From assembly GCA_035548125.1 (NCBI GenBank), contig DASZTV010000052.1, positions 30,835 through 94,834 of the forward strand: a DNA stretch of 64,000 bases. Reading direction: 5' to 3'. Under the pieces are notes generated by a model that was not told where the DNA came from, searched no databases, and saw only the letters and a list, made by a program, of their open reading frames with translations. This stretch comes from DASZTV01 sp035548125. Lineage in GTDB: Bacteria > Actinomycetota > Actinomycetes > JAFAQI01. Of the stretch, positions 25,488 to 34,264 are shown piece after piece. Positions within the stretch are counted from its first letter, which is position 1. Each line of letters begins with the position of its first letter. Position numbers and translations under genes: made by a program.

Positions 25488-28400
25488 ATGTCTGCGACCT
25501 CACGTTCCCGGCACCCGGGCCACATCGTCACCGCGGTCGTGCTGTGCCGGGACAACGCGAAGCTGCTGGCCAAGACGCTCGATGCGATCGAGTCCCAGGA
25601 CCGCGCTCCCGACCACGTCGTGGCGATCGACCTGGGCAGCAGCGACCGTTCGGTGTCCGTTGCGGCCAACCGGCTCGGCGTCGAGCAGGTTGCCGCGTTC
25701 GAGGTCCCGGTCGGCACGTCGTACGCCGTGCAGACCGGCCTGGAGCTGGTCACCCGTCGGGCCGACCGTCGAGGCCGTGACGACGCGCCGCTCGAGTGGA
25801 TCTGGGTGCTGCACGACGACAGCGCGCCGGACCCCGGCGCCCTCGACGAGCTGTTGCTCCGGGTCAGCCACTCGCCGTCGGTGTGGCTCGCCGGCCCGAA
25901 GGTTCGGGACTGGGACGACAAGCTGCTCGTGCGGGCCGGACTGACGATCGACGCGGCGGGCAACATCGACACCGGCGTGGACCGCCACGAGCCCGACCAG
26001 GGCCAGCTGGACGACGTGGACGAGGTCCTCGCGGTCGGGATCGCCGGTTCGCTGATCCGGCGCGACGTGTGGGACCAGCTGGGCGGCTACGACGAGACGT
26101 GGTCGGAGTACGGCGCGGACATCGATCTGGGCTGGCGGGTCAACGCCGCCGGCGGCCGCGTGGTGGTCGTCCCCCGCGCGGTGCTGAGGCACGCGGGTGC
26201 GGGCTGTCCGGGTGACCAGCCGACCGGCCCCGCGGTCCGCGCTCAGGCGACCCGTCGTCGCAACGGCATGCAGATCGTCCTGGCCAACACGGCGGGCTGG
26301 CTCGTGCCGCTGCTCCTCGTCCGCTACGTCGTCGTCGGACTGCTTCACGCGCTCGCGCTCGTGGTGTTGTCGCGACGGCCACGTGACGCCGCGGCCGAGC
26401 TCGTCGCGATAGGGCAGGTGCTCGGCGCCCCCAATGCGATCGTTGCGGCGCGGCGCGCGCGCGCAGCCAACCGTGAGGTCTCGCACGGCGACCTGCGCCG
26501 CCTGTTCCCGCCGGCGGGCCGATGGGTCGCGGCGATGCTGAGCGTCCGCGCCCACTCCACCGCCCCGGCCGACGCACCGGTCATCCGACGTCGCCGGGTC
26601 GCGGTCGAGTCGGGGCCGGTCTCCGACGAAGCAGAGTCACTCGGCGACGAGCTCAGCGCCTTCGGCGAGTTCTTGCGGCGCCCGGCTTCCCTGCTGTTGA
26701 TCGTGATGGCGCTGCTCGCGATCGTGGCCAACCGGCACAACCTGTCCGGCGACCTCCACGGCGGCCGGCTGCTCCCCGCTCCCGCGGGCGCCGGCGACCT
26801 GTGGTCGTCCTATCTCAACGCGTGGCATCCCTCGGGTGTCGGCTCGACGTCCCCGGCACCGGCATCGACGGCGCTGCTGGCCCTGCTCTCCTCGATCCTG
26901 CTCGGCAAGGTCTGGCTCGCCATCGACGTGCTGTTCCTCGGCGCGGTTCCGCTGGCAGCGGTCTCCGCCTTCACGTCGCTGCGGGCGTTCACGACCGCGG
27001 TGCGCGTCAGGGTCTGGGCGTCGGTCGTCTACGCACTGCTCCCCGCGGTGACCGGCGCGGTCGCGACCGGTCGCGTCGACGTGGTGGTGGGCGCAATCGT
27101 GCTGCCGCGCATCGTCCGGGGGATCTTCGTCGCCTGGACGCCGGACGCGCCCGGCACGCTGCGGGGGCGGTGCGTGCGGGCGGGGCTCTGGCTGGCGATC
27201 GGTGCCGCATTCGCGCCGCTGCTGTGGGTGATTGCGGCGGTGGTGTGCGTGACAGTCGTCGCAGCGGCCTACACCGCTTTTTCCGGCGACGCCGTCGATT
27301 CGACCGAGGCGGCGATGCCGGTTCTCGACCGCCTGATGGCGGCCGGCGTGATCCTCGCCGTGCCGCTGCTCGTCCTCCTTCCCTGGTCGCTCAGCGTGAT
27401 CGCGCACCCGAGTCTGCTGTTCTCTGGTGTCGGCCTCCCGGAGTTCTACGGAGCGCGGAACCCGCCGTCCGGCATCTCTCTCGCGCTGCTGCGGGCAGGT
27501 GGCTCCGGACAGCCGCCGTTCTGGGTGGGCATCCCGATCGTCGCGGCGGTGGTGCTCGGGCTGCAACGGGACAGCAGGGTCGCGGCGGCGCGAATCGGCG
27601 CAGCGGTCTTCGTGCTCGGCCTGGCGATTGCGATCCTGCAGACCAGGGGCGCGGCGGTGACCACCGGCTTCCCCACCACGCGGCACTGGCCCGGCCTCGC
27701 GCTGCTGGTCGCCGGCGCGGGAGCGTTGCTGGTCGCCGTCGTCGCGGCGGTGGGTGCCCGGCCGGCGCTGCGCGACCAGAGCTTCAGCTGGCGACAGCCC
27801 GCTGCGGTCGTCGTCGTCGGCCTCGCGCTCGTGTCGACCGTCACGATGGTCGGCACCTGGCTGGTCAAGGGCGGCGCCCACCCGCTTCGGGGGGGCGATC
27901 CGACGGTGCTGCCGGCGTACGTCCAGGCCGAGCTCGACGTGTCGACAACCAGCCGCGCGCTCATCCTCGAGGGCACCAACCACTCGGTGCGCTACGCCCT
28001 CGTGCGCAGCTCGGACGGGCCCCACCTGGGAGTCAGCGACCTGCCGCTCACCAGCGGCGGGGCGACGAAGGTCGCGGGGGCACGCCTCGCCGCAGCCGTG
28101 CGCGACCTGGTTGCCGCCCGCCCGGGGGCAGCTGCCGAGCTCGTGCCGCTCGGCGTGAGCTACATCGTGGCCCCTGCGGTGACGGCGAAGACCATCGCGC
28201 CGGAGCTGGGTCAGGCGCCCACGCTGACCGTCATCCCGGTTCCGGGCGCCACCGTCTGGCACTCGACGATCGCGACCGGTGAGCTCACCGTGTTGTCCGG
28301 TGCCGATGTCGCGATCGCGCAAGGCGGCGGAACTCCGAGCACAGCGCCCCAGGTGTTGCGCATCGGCGGTGGTCAGGCGAGCCCGACGGCAGCCGTGTCG

Positions 28401-28667
28401 CCCTCGGCGCAGGACCGGCTGCTGGTCATGGCCGAGCCGGCCTCGCCCCACTGGAAGGCGACGGTGGACGGCCACGCGCTCACGTCGAGGCAGGCATACG
28501 GATGGGCGCAGGCCTGGGAGCTGCCGAAGGGTGGCGGGCATCTTGCGATCAGCTATGACAGCGGCTCGCGTCATTGGTGGCTCCTCATCGAGCTGCTGTT
28601 CATGATCGGCGTGCTCCTGTTTGGGGCAGGCGCCGGATCGCAGCCTCGCCGGCGGGGGCACGTGTGA
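25488..28667 (+). CDS. Large membrane glycosyltransferase, GT2 family
   Basis: A 1059-residue protein. Residues 8-240 are a GT2 catalytic domain: VTAVVLCRDNAKLLAKTLDAI, the DxD-like LHDDSAP and YGADIDLGWRV. From about residue 270 to 780 there are around twelve hydrophobic segments, followed by an extracytoplasmic domain of roughly 230 residues and a final membrane helix. This layout resembles polyprenyl-linked sugar transferases of the actinobacterial wall. TAGGCT at 25453-25458 is a possible -10 box. Its stop overlaps the start of the DUF5719-type gene (GTGA), implying that the two products act together. Donor and acceptor are unknown. Confidence 0.87.
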   Translation: MSATSRSRHPGHIVTAVVLCRDNAKLLAKTLDAIESQDRAPDHVVAIDLGSSDRSVSVAANRLGVEQVAAFEVPVGTSYAVQTGLELVTRRADRRGRDDAPLEWIWVLHDDSAPDPGALDELLLRVSHSPSVWLAGPKVRDWDDKLLVRAGLTIDAAGNIDTGVDRHEPDQGQLDDVDEVLAVGIAGSLIRRDVWDQLGGYDETWSEYGADIDLGWRVNAAGGRVVVVPRAVLRHAGAGCPGDQPTGPAVRAQATRRRNGMQIVLANTAGWLVPLLLVRYVVVGLLHALALVVLSRRPRDAAAELVAIGQVLGAPNAIVAARRARAANREVSHGDLRRLFPPAGRWVAAMLSVRAHSTAPADAPVIRRRRVAVESGPVSDEAESLGDELSAFGEFLRRPASLLLIVMALLAIVANRHNLSGDLHGGRLLPAPAGAGDLWSSYLNAWHPSGVGSTSPAPASTALLALLSSILLGKVWLAIDVLFLGAVPLAAVSAFTSLRAFTTAVRVRVWASVVYALLPAVTGAVATGRVDVVVGAIVLPRIVRGIFVAWTPDAPGTLRGRCVRAGLWLAIGAAFAPLLWVIAAVVCVTVVAAAYTAFSGDAVDSTEAAMPVLDRLMAAGVILAVPLLVLLPWSLSVIAHPSLLFSGVGLPEFYGARNPPSGISLALLRAGGSGQPPFWVGIPIVAAVVLGLQRDSRVAAARIGAAVFVLGLAIAILQTRGAAVTTGFPTTRHWPGLALLVAGAGALLVAVVAAVGARPALRDQSFSWRQPAAVVVVGLALVSTVTMVGTWLVKGGAHPLRGGDPTVLPAYVQAELDVSTTSRALILEGTNHSVRYALVRSSDGPHLGVSDLPLTSGGATKVAGARLAAAVRDLVAARPGAAAELVPLGVSYIVAPAVTAKTIAPELGQAPTLTVIPVPGATVWHSTIATGELTVLSGADVAIAQGGGTPSTAPQVLRIGGGQASPTAAVSPSAQDRLLVMAEPASPHWKATVDGHALTSRQAYGWAQAWELPKGGGHLAISYDSGSRHWWLLIELLFMIGVLLFGAGAGSQPRRRGHV

Positions 28668-30121
28668 GACGCGACGCTCCGGTCTTCGCCGCCGCCGTGG
28701 TCATCGCGGTGCTGGTCTCGTTCTTCACGGGCGCGACGGCAGCGCATCGCAAGGTGGTGTCGGCCGGGACGGCACCGGTCACCGGCCGCACGTTGGTGTG
28801 TCCGGTGATCAACGGGCTGCCCCTGCACACGACGGCGTCGGGCGTCGTGGCCGATGTCGGCGCGGCGTTGTCACCTCCGGTGCGCGGCGCGGGCACCGTG
28901 ACCGCAACGGTCCTGGCCGGGATCGGCAAGTCTCCGGCCAGGAAGCTGCGCCCGGCGCCGACGGCGGCGGTGCACAGCAAGGCCAACGTGAGCCAGGCCG
29001 TCGCGATCACCGCAACCGGAACGATCGCAGGCACGGTGGTCGCCGACGGGGTCAGCGAAACCTCGTCCGGCCGGTATCGCGCGCTCGCCGGCGGCGGCTG
29101 CCTCGCGCCGCAGACCGACTGGTGGTTCGCCGGCGGCAACGGCAGGCTCGGTTTCACCGACCGGCTGATCCTTGCGAACCCGTCGAACAGCCAGGCCAAC
29201 GTCGCCGTGACGGTGTGGACCCCGCACGGGGTCGACGCACCGCCCCGGCTCGCCGACATTCGGATCCCGCCGCTGTCCCGCCAGAGCATCGGCATCCTCG
29301 CCGTCGCGCCGGACATCGACACCGTCGCGATGCACGTACATGCGGAGAGTGGCGCGGTGACGGCCGCGATCGTGGACCGGCGCAGCTCCGGGCTTAACTC
29401 CAACGGTGGCGACCTCGTCCCGCCGACGTTGCCGCCCAACCGGCACCAGGTCGTCGCCGGTCTGCCCGCGGGCACCGGTACGCGCACGCTCGTGGTCGCA
29501 AACCCGGGAACCTCGGACACGACCGTCACCGTGAAGGTGGTCACGGCGCAGGGTGAGTACACGCCCTCGAGCGTCAAGCCGATCGACGTCGGTCCCGGCC
29601 GGACTGCGACGGCGGACCTGACGAAGGCGTTCGGCACGGGCAGTGGTGCGGTCGTGGTTGACAGCGATCATCCGGTGCTCGCCCAGGTCCGCACCATGAT
29701 CGTTCCGTCCGGGCCCAAGCTCCGGCCGGATCTGTCCTGGGCAGCTGCGACCCAACCGCTGAGCGGCCCGGCGGCGGTTGCCATCGGGCGCGATCCGGAT
29801 GGCGGGGTGTGCGTGCTGATGCTGAGCGCTCCGGAAGGAGATGCCTCCGTCCGGATCACCACGCCGTCGGGCGGGGACCAGGTCGTGCACGTCGACGCGC
29901 GGCACAGCGTGTCCGTCGACATCACCGACACGGTCCGTGCCAAGTCGGGTGACTGGCCGTTCGTGGTGACTCCGATCGGCGACGCGCCGGTCTACGCCAC
30001 GCGTCAGCTCTACTTCTCCGGCGCGCACGGCGCGCTGGTGACCACCGAGCCGATCGCGCCGCTGCCGAGCCCGATCCCGTTGCCGCGCGTGCGCCAGGAC
30101 CCCCGGATCGCGGTCCGGTAG
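28664..30121 (+). CDS. DUF5719-type secreted or membrane-anchored protein
   Basis: The 485-residue protein has one N-terminal hydrophobic helix (VFAAAVVIAVLVSFF, residues 7-21) and an extracytoplasmic part built of beta-rich repeats: LILANPSNSQANVAVTVWTP and LVVANPGTSDTTVTVKVVT look like two related sheets. DUF5719 genes regularly sit beside the giant GT2 gene in actinobacteria. The GTG at 28664 overlaps the GT2 stop by 4 bases, so the two are translationally coupled and may form a surface-glycan complex. No catalytic motif is visible. Confidence 0.75.
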   Translation: MRRDAPVFAAAVVIAVLVSFFTGATAAHRKVVSAGTAPVTGRTLVCPVINGLPLHTTASGVVADVGAALSPPVRGAGTVTATVLAGIGKSPARKLRPAPTAAVHSKANVSQAVAITATGTIAGTVVADGVSETSSGRYRALAGGGCLAPQTDWWFAGGNGRLGFTDRLILANPSNSQANVAVTVWTPHGVDAPPRLADIRIPPLSRQSIGILAVAPDIDTVAMHVHAESGAVTAAIVDRRSSGLNSNGGDLVPPTLPPNRHQVVAGLPAGTGTRTLVVANPGTSDTTVTVKVVTAQGEYTPSSVKPIDVGPGRTATADLTKAFGTGSGAVVVDSDHPVLAQVRTMIVPSGPKLRPDLSWAAATQPLSGPAAVAIGRDPDGGVCVLMLSAPEGDASVRITTPSGGDQVVHVDARHSVSVDITDTVRAKSGDWPFVVTPIGDAPVYATRQLYFSGAHGALVTTEPIAPLPSPIPLPRVRQDPRIAVR

Positions 30122-30139
30122 CCGTCGTACGTCGCTGAG

Positions 30140-30583
30140 CTATTCGCCGTCGGGTTCGCCGAAGCCTGGATCGACCACGTCGGGGGAGAGCCCGAGATAG
30201 TTCGAGATCACGTGGACCACGATGTCGTGCACCAGGTCTTCGAGGTCTTCGGCGTCGCGTGCCCGCAGCTCGATCGGTTTGCGGTAGAGGACGATGTGGG
30301 TCTTCTGTGCCCCGTGCGCAGGCACGATCTGGGCGAGCAGGACGCCGCCCGACTCGATTGCCCCTTCCGCGGCCACCTGGTCGAGGACCGCATCCGCCGG
30401 AGGCACCAGATCGACCGCGAACTCGACGTCCGCGAGCTGGTGGCGCCAACGGTGCTCGACGTGCTCAACCGCCTCGCTCGCGATCCGGTCGAAGCGGTCG
30501 CCGGGGGAGACCGCCAGCGGCACGGATCGCGGGGCGAGCGCGCCCCGGACGCCGCGCCCGTGACGGTCACGCCGCATGGCCAC
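30140..30583 (-). CDS. Metallopeptidase family protein with degenerate zinc motif
   Basis: A 147-residue protein of the actinobacterial family next to DUF3499 (Rv3259 position). Related minimal zincins have an HExxH helix; here the matching helix reads LVHDIVVHVISNYLG, so the glutamate is missing and the histidine spacing is altered, and the end EPDGE is acidic. A peptidase activity is therefore doubtful. GTG at 30583 is chosen over ATG at 30577 because a GAGG lies 10 bases upstream of it. It is convergent with the DUF5719 gene and divergent from DUF3499. Confidence 0.72.
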   Translation of the reverse strand: MAMRRDRHGRGVRGALAPRSVPLAVSPGDRFDRIASEAVEHVEHRWRHQLADVEFAVDLVPPADAVLDQVAAEGAIESGGVLLAQIVPAHGAQKTHIVLYRKPIELRARDAEDLEDLVHDIVVHVISNYLGLSPDVVDPGFGEPDGE

Positions 30584-30705
30584 CGCGATCGTGCCTCACG
30601 GGCGAAGCGTACGGCGCGCCGTCAGGCCGGGAGCGTCGAAACAAGCCTTCGCGACACGGGCGTCGGTGATGGCCTAGCGACGGTGCACGCGAGTACCGTC
30701 GCGGC

Positions 30706-31065
30706 GTGAGCCCTCTGCGCCGCTGCTCGCGGACCGCCTGCGGCCGCCCTGCGGTCGCCACGCTCACCTATGCCTATTCCGACTCCACCGCGGTGGTCGG
30801 CCCGCTGGCCACCTATGCGGAGCCCCACTCGTACGACCTGTGCGACGCTCACGCCGACCGGCTTACCGCCCCCCGAGGCTGGGAGGTGGTGCGCCTCGAT
30901 GTCGACGTCGACTCCGCGATGCCGGGCGAGGACGACCTCGCTGCACTTGCCGAGGCGGTGCGCGAGGCGGCGCGTCCCGCGCCCGAGGTAGCCGTGACCG
31001 TGCCCCCCGACCCGGGGGAGCCTGGTCGGCGGGGCCACCTGCGCGTCATCCCGCCAACCGCCTAG
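30706..31065 (+). CDS. DUF3499 family protein
   Basis: A 119-residue protein with the DUF3499 opening RRCSRTACGRPAVATLTY and the second cysteine pair region YDLCDAHADRLTAPRGWEVVRL. The four cysteines/histidines suggest a small metal-binding fold. The family is confined to actinobacteria and lies beside phosphomannomutase (Rv3258c position). TACCGT at 30694-30699 ends 6 bases before the GTG, indicating a leaderless mRNA. Function is unknown. Confidence 0.82.
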   Translation: MSPLRRCSRTACGRPAVATLTYAYSDSTAVVGPLATYAEPHSYDLCDAHADRLTAPRGWEVVRLDVDVDSAMPGEDDLAALAEAVREAARPAPEVAVTVPPDPGEPGRRGHLRVIPPTA

Positions 31066-31184
31066 CAGCCCGGCCTGTCCGGTTTGTCCTAGAAACGCCG
31101 GCTTCTCAAGGTCCGGGCCGCGATCGCCGATGTACGTCGGGTCCCAGCCGATCCACCCCCCGGTGCCCACCTGGAGGCTTCCCC

Positions 31185-31433
31185 ATGAAGTCCGTTGACG
31201 CTGCCACGCTCGAGCTGCGCGGATCTGCGCCGTCGCTCACCCGCCCCGGTGCCCGGGCCGGCCAGCGCTGCGGGTCGTGCGGCAGTGAGCGCGTCACCTC
31301 TCTCGCGATGACCCTGACCGACGGGACCCCCGTCTCCTTCCGCTCCTGCCATGACTGCGAGCACCGGGTCTGGGCCGACGCCGCCGGGGCGATGGACTTC
31401 GCGGACGTGCTCGTCCGCACTGCCAAGCGCTGA
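31185..31433 (+). CDS. Small zinc-ribbon protein
   Basis: The 82-residue product carries two CxxC knuckles, CGSCGSERVT (residues 29-38) and SCHDCEHRVW (about 54-63), spaced like a zinc ribbon. ATG at 31185 has GGAGG at 31173-31177 at good distance; the longer open frame upstream is not protein-like. It lies between DUF3499 and phosphomannomutase in the same direction. The 119 bases upstream hold no clear terminator. A role in transcription or translation is possible but unsupported. Confidence 0.72.
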   Translation: MKSVDAATLELRGSAPSLTRPGARAGQRCGSCGSERVTSLAMTLTDGTPVSFRSCHDCEHRVWADAAGAMDFADVLVRTAKR

Positions 31434-31481
31434 CCGAGCAGGCGCTTAGCGGCCACTTGGCGCGGGTAACGTCGGGCCGCG

Positions 31482-32852
31482 ATGACTAGCAGCCGACTCG
31501 ACGCGATCGTCAAGGCCTACGACGTCCGGGGCGTCGTCCCGGACGAGCTCGACGAACCGACGGCGCGCAGTCTGGGCGCGGCATTCGTCCGGCTGCTCGG
31601 CGCACCGCGCATCGTCACCGCGCACGACATGCGGGACTCCTCCCCGGGGCTGGCAGCGGCGTTCGCCGAAGGCGCGACGGCGCAGGGTGCCGACGTCGTC
31701 GAGGCCGGGCTCGCCTCGACGGACCTCCTCTACTACGCGTCCGGAACGCTCGACGTACCGGGGGCGATGTTCACGGCCAGCCACAACCCGGCTCGCTACA
31801 ACGGGATCAAGATGTGCCGGGCGGGTGCCGCGCCGATCGGTCTGGAGAGCGGGCTGGCCGACATCCGCGACCTCGCGGCCGCAGGGGTGCCCGACGCAGC
31901 CGGCTCGTCCGGCAGGGTCTGCCAACGCCAGCTGCTCGACGACTACGCCGACTACCTGATCGACCTGGTTCCGGGGATGCGAGACATCCGGCCGCTTCGG
32001 GTCGTCGTCGACGCCGGTAACGGGATGGGCGGGCTCACCGTCCCGAAGGTGTTCGAAACGCTGCCGATCGAGCTGACCGCCATGTACTTCGAGCTCGACG
32101 GCAGCTTCCCCCACCACGAGGCGAACCCGATCGACCCGGCCAACCTGCGCGACCTGCAGGAGCGAGTGCGTTCCGACGGCGCCGACGTCGGGCTTGCCTT
32201 CGACGGTGATGCCGACCGTTGCTTCGTGGTGGACGAGCGGGGCGAGATCGTGTCCCCCTCGGTGCTGACGGCGCTCATCGCGGATCGCGAGCTCGGAAAG
32301 GAGCCGGGTGCGACGGTCATTCACAACCTGATCACCTCCCACGCAGTGCCGGAGCTGGTGCGCGAACGTGGTGGCGTTCCGGTGCGCACCCGGGTCGGTC
32401 ACTCCTACATCAAGGCGGAGATGGCGAGGACCGGCGCGGTGTTCGGTGGCGAGCACTCCGGACACTTCTACTTCCGGGACTTCTGGCGTGCCGACTCCGG
32501 CATGCTCGCCGCGCTCCACGTGCTGGCCGCGCTCGGCAACCAGGACGATCGCCGGGACCGTTCGCTGTCCGAGCTGCTGGCGACGTACGCCCGTTACGCC
32601 GGGTCCGGAGAGGTCAACAGCGAGGTCGCCGACACCGCGTCGGCGCTGGCCGCGGTACGCAGCGAGTTCGCGGGTCGCGACGGCGTCTCCGTCGACGAGC
32701 TCGACGGGCTGACGGTCGACTTCGGCGACGGCTCGTGGTTCAACGTCAGGCCCTCCAACACCGAGCCCCTGCTGCGGCTGAACGTCGAGGCGCCCGACGA
32801 GGCGACGATGGCGAAGCTGCGCGACGAGGTGCTCGACGTCATCCGCCGGTAG
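31482..32852 (+). CDS. manB: Phosphomannomutase / phosphoglucomutase
   Basis: The 456-residue enzyme has the phosphohexomutase motifs in order: the active-site serine in TASHNPARYNGIK (about residue 104), the Mg loop DGDADRC (about 244), the sugar-binding GGEHSGH (about 323) and the phosphate-binding RPSNTEP (about 424). It interconverts mannose-6-phosphate and mannose-1-phosphate, feeding GDP-mannose for wall glycans. TAACGT at 31467-31472 lies 9 bases before the ATG. It starts the group manB - trm112-like - SIS, all in the same direction. Confidence 0.93.
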   Translation: MTSSRLDAIVKAYDVRGVVPDELDEPTARSLGAAFVRLLGAPRIVTAHDMRDSSPGLAAAFAEGATAQGADVVEAGLASTDLLYYASGTLDVPGAMFTASHNPARYNGIKMCRAGAAPIGLESGLADIRDLAAAGVPDAAGSSGRVCQRQLLDDYADYLIDLVPGMRDIRPLRVVVDAGNGMGGLTVPKVFETLPIELTAMYFELDGSFPHHEANPIDPANLRDLQERVRSDGADVGLAFDGDADRCFVVDERGEIVSPSVLTALIADRELGKEPGATVIHNLITSHAVPELVRERGGVPVRTRVGHSYIKAEMARTGAVFGGEHSGHFYFRDFWRADSGMLAALHVLAALGNQDDRRDRSLSELLATYARYAGSGEVNSEVADTASALAAVRSEFAGRDGVSVDELDGLTVDFGDGSWFNVRPSNTEPLLRLNVEAPDEATMAKLRDEVLDVIRR

Positions 32853-32879
32853 GGCGCTGCGGCAGTAGGCTCACGCCCC

Positions 32880-33053
32880 GTGAACCTTGACCCGGCGCTG
32901 CTCGAGATCCTGGCCTGTCCGAACTGCCGCGCCGAGCTGCGCGTCGACGAGGCGGCGGCCGAACTGGTGTGCACCGGGTGCGGCTACGCCTACCCCGTAC
33001 GGGACGACATTCCCGTGCTGCTGATCGACGAGGCCCGCAAGCCCGACGCCTGA
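32880..33053 (+). CDS. Trm112 family zinc protein
   Basis: This 57-residue gene reads from GTG at 32880 to TGA at 33053: it has ILACPNCRAELRV (CxxC) and LVCTGCGYAYPVRDDIPVLL (CxxC then PVRDxIPxLL), the classical Trm112/YcaR signature. Such proteins bind zinc and, in eukaryotes and archaea, activate methyltransferases; the bacterial role is unclear. TAGGCT at 32866-32871 lies 8 bases upstream, and the SIS gene starts 5 bases after the stop. The same small gene is commonly found between manB and the SIS gene in actinobacteria. Confidence 0.88.
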   Translation: MNLDPALLEILACPNCRAELRVDEAAAELVCTGCGYAYPVRDDIPVLLIDEARKPDA

Positions 33054-33057
33054 TTCA

Positions 33058-34209
33058 GTGTCGATGACGGAGGACCCGCTCGACCGGCTGGACGACGTCG
33101 CCGCGCTGGCGGCGACCGACCCGTCGGAGATGCTCCGCGCGACGGCGACCGCCGCTGCGCAGGTCCGCTCGTCGCTGAGCGCGGTCCTCGAGGCGCCCCT
33201 CGACGCGTTGGACCTCGACACCCGCCCGCGCGCGATCGTCGTCGCCGGAATGGGCGGCTCCGGCGTCTCGGGCGACGTTCTCGCCGCCCTGTGCGTCGAC
33301 GCCTGCCCGATTCCGGTGGTCGTGCATCGGGGCTACGGCCTGCCCGGCTGGGTCGGCGCCGCCGACCTCGTCATGGCCTTGTCGTGCTCCGGGTCGACCG
33401 AAGAGACGCTGAGCAGCGCGACCGAGGCGGCTCGACGCGGTGCGCGGCTGCTCGGCGTCACGGCCGTCGACTCACCACTCGACCTTCGAGTGAGGGACGC
33501 GCGGGGCGTGGTCGTGCCGGTCACGACGCAGGTGGCGCCACGGGCGACGATGTGGGCGGTCGCGGTGCCGTTGCTCGTCGTGGCCCAGCGGGCCGGGCTG
33601 CTCGACCTCGGCCCGTCGTACGCCGACGTGGAGGCGGCCGCGACGCGCTTGGAGTCGATCGCGTCGACCTGCCGGCCGGACCGTGAGTCGTTCGTGAACC
33701 CGGCCAAGACGTTGGCCGCCGAGCTGATCGGCACCCTTCCGATGGTCTGGGGAGGCGGCCAGGTCGGTCCGGTTGCGGCGCTGCGTACCGCCTGTCAGCT
33801 GAACGAGAACGCCAAGCTTCCCGCGGTCTGGGGCGCGCTGCCAGAGGCGCACCACAACCAGTCGGTCGCGCTCGACGGCGCGATGGCCGCAGGCCGGTCC
33901 GATGACGACATCTTTCGTGACCGGGTCGAGGAGGAGGAGGCGCTGCGGCTGCGGCTGGTGCTGCTGCGTGACGACGACGGTTCCTCGCTCGCGGCGCACC
34001 GGGCAGCGGCATCTGCGACCATCGCGCAGTCGCGCGGCATCGCGCTGTCGGTCCTGCCCGCGGAGGGCGGCAGTCCGGTCGAACGGCTCGCCTCGCTGAT
34101 CGGGGTGATCGACTTCGCGACGGTCTACCTCGCGCTCGCCAACGGCATCGACCCCACGCCCATCTCCCCGATCGTCGAGCTCAAGGCGCGTCTCGCCGCG
34201 GACCACTAA
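33058..34209 (+). CDS. SIS-domain phosphosugar isomerase (PGI/PMI-like)
   Basis: A 383-residue protein with two SIS halves: VVAGMGGSGVSGDVLAAL and ALSCSGSTEETLSSA bind the phosphosugar, and LPEAHHNQ carries the Glu/His of bifunctional phosphoglucose/phosphomannose isomerases. It corresponds to the Rv3256c position. No separate manA lies next to it, unlike mycobacteria (Rv3255c), so it may supply the mannose-6-phosphate isomerase activity. GTG at 33058 or ATG at 33064 could both start the protein. Confidence 0.85.
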   Translation: MSMTEDPLDRLDDVAALAATDPSEMLRATATAAAQVRSSLSAVLEAPLDALDLDTRPRAIVVAGMGGSGVSGDVLAALCVDACPIPVVVHRGYGLPGWVGAADLVMALSCSGSTEETLSSATEAARRGARLLGVTAVDSPLDLRVRDARGVVVPVTTQVAPRATMWAVAVPLLVVAQRAGLLDLGPSYADVEAAATRLESIASTCRPDRESFVNPAKTLAAELIGTLPMVWGGGQVGPVAALRTACQLNENAKLPAVWGALPEAHHNQSVALDGAMAAGRSDDDIFRDRVEEEEALRLRLVLLRDDDGSSLAAHRAAASATIAQSRGIALSVLPAEGGSPVERLASLIGVIDFATVYLALANGIDPTPISPIVELKARLAADH

Positions 34210-34264
34210 CCTTGTCGGGACCCAGTCTTCCCCCGATCTGGCATCACCCGTTCTAGGAGCCCCG

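Noticed and set aside
26637..28661. Minus-strand open frame of 674 codons
   Set aside because: It is antisense to the GT2 membrane protein and reads as low-complexity Arg/Asp/Glu sequence with no membrane or catalytic pattern.
30840..31184. Upstream extension of the zinc-ribbon gene to 197 residues
   Set aside because: The added part overlaps DUF3499 in another frame and is Arg-rich; the ATG at 31185 has a proper GGAGG ribosome site.
34210..34264. Possible SAH riboswitch before ahcY
   Set aside because: Only 55 bases separate the genes, too short for the known SAH aptamer, and no matching pseudoknot elements were seen.
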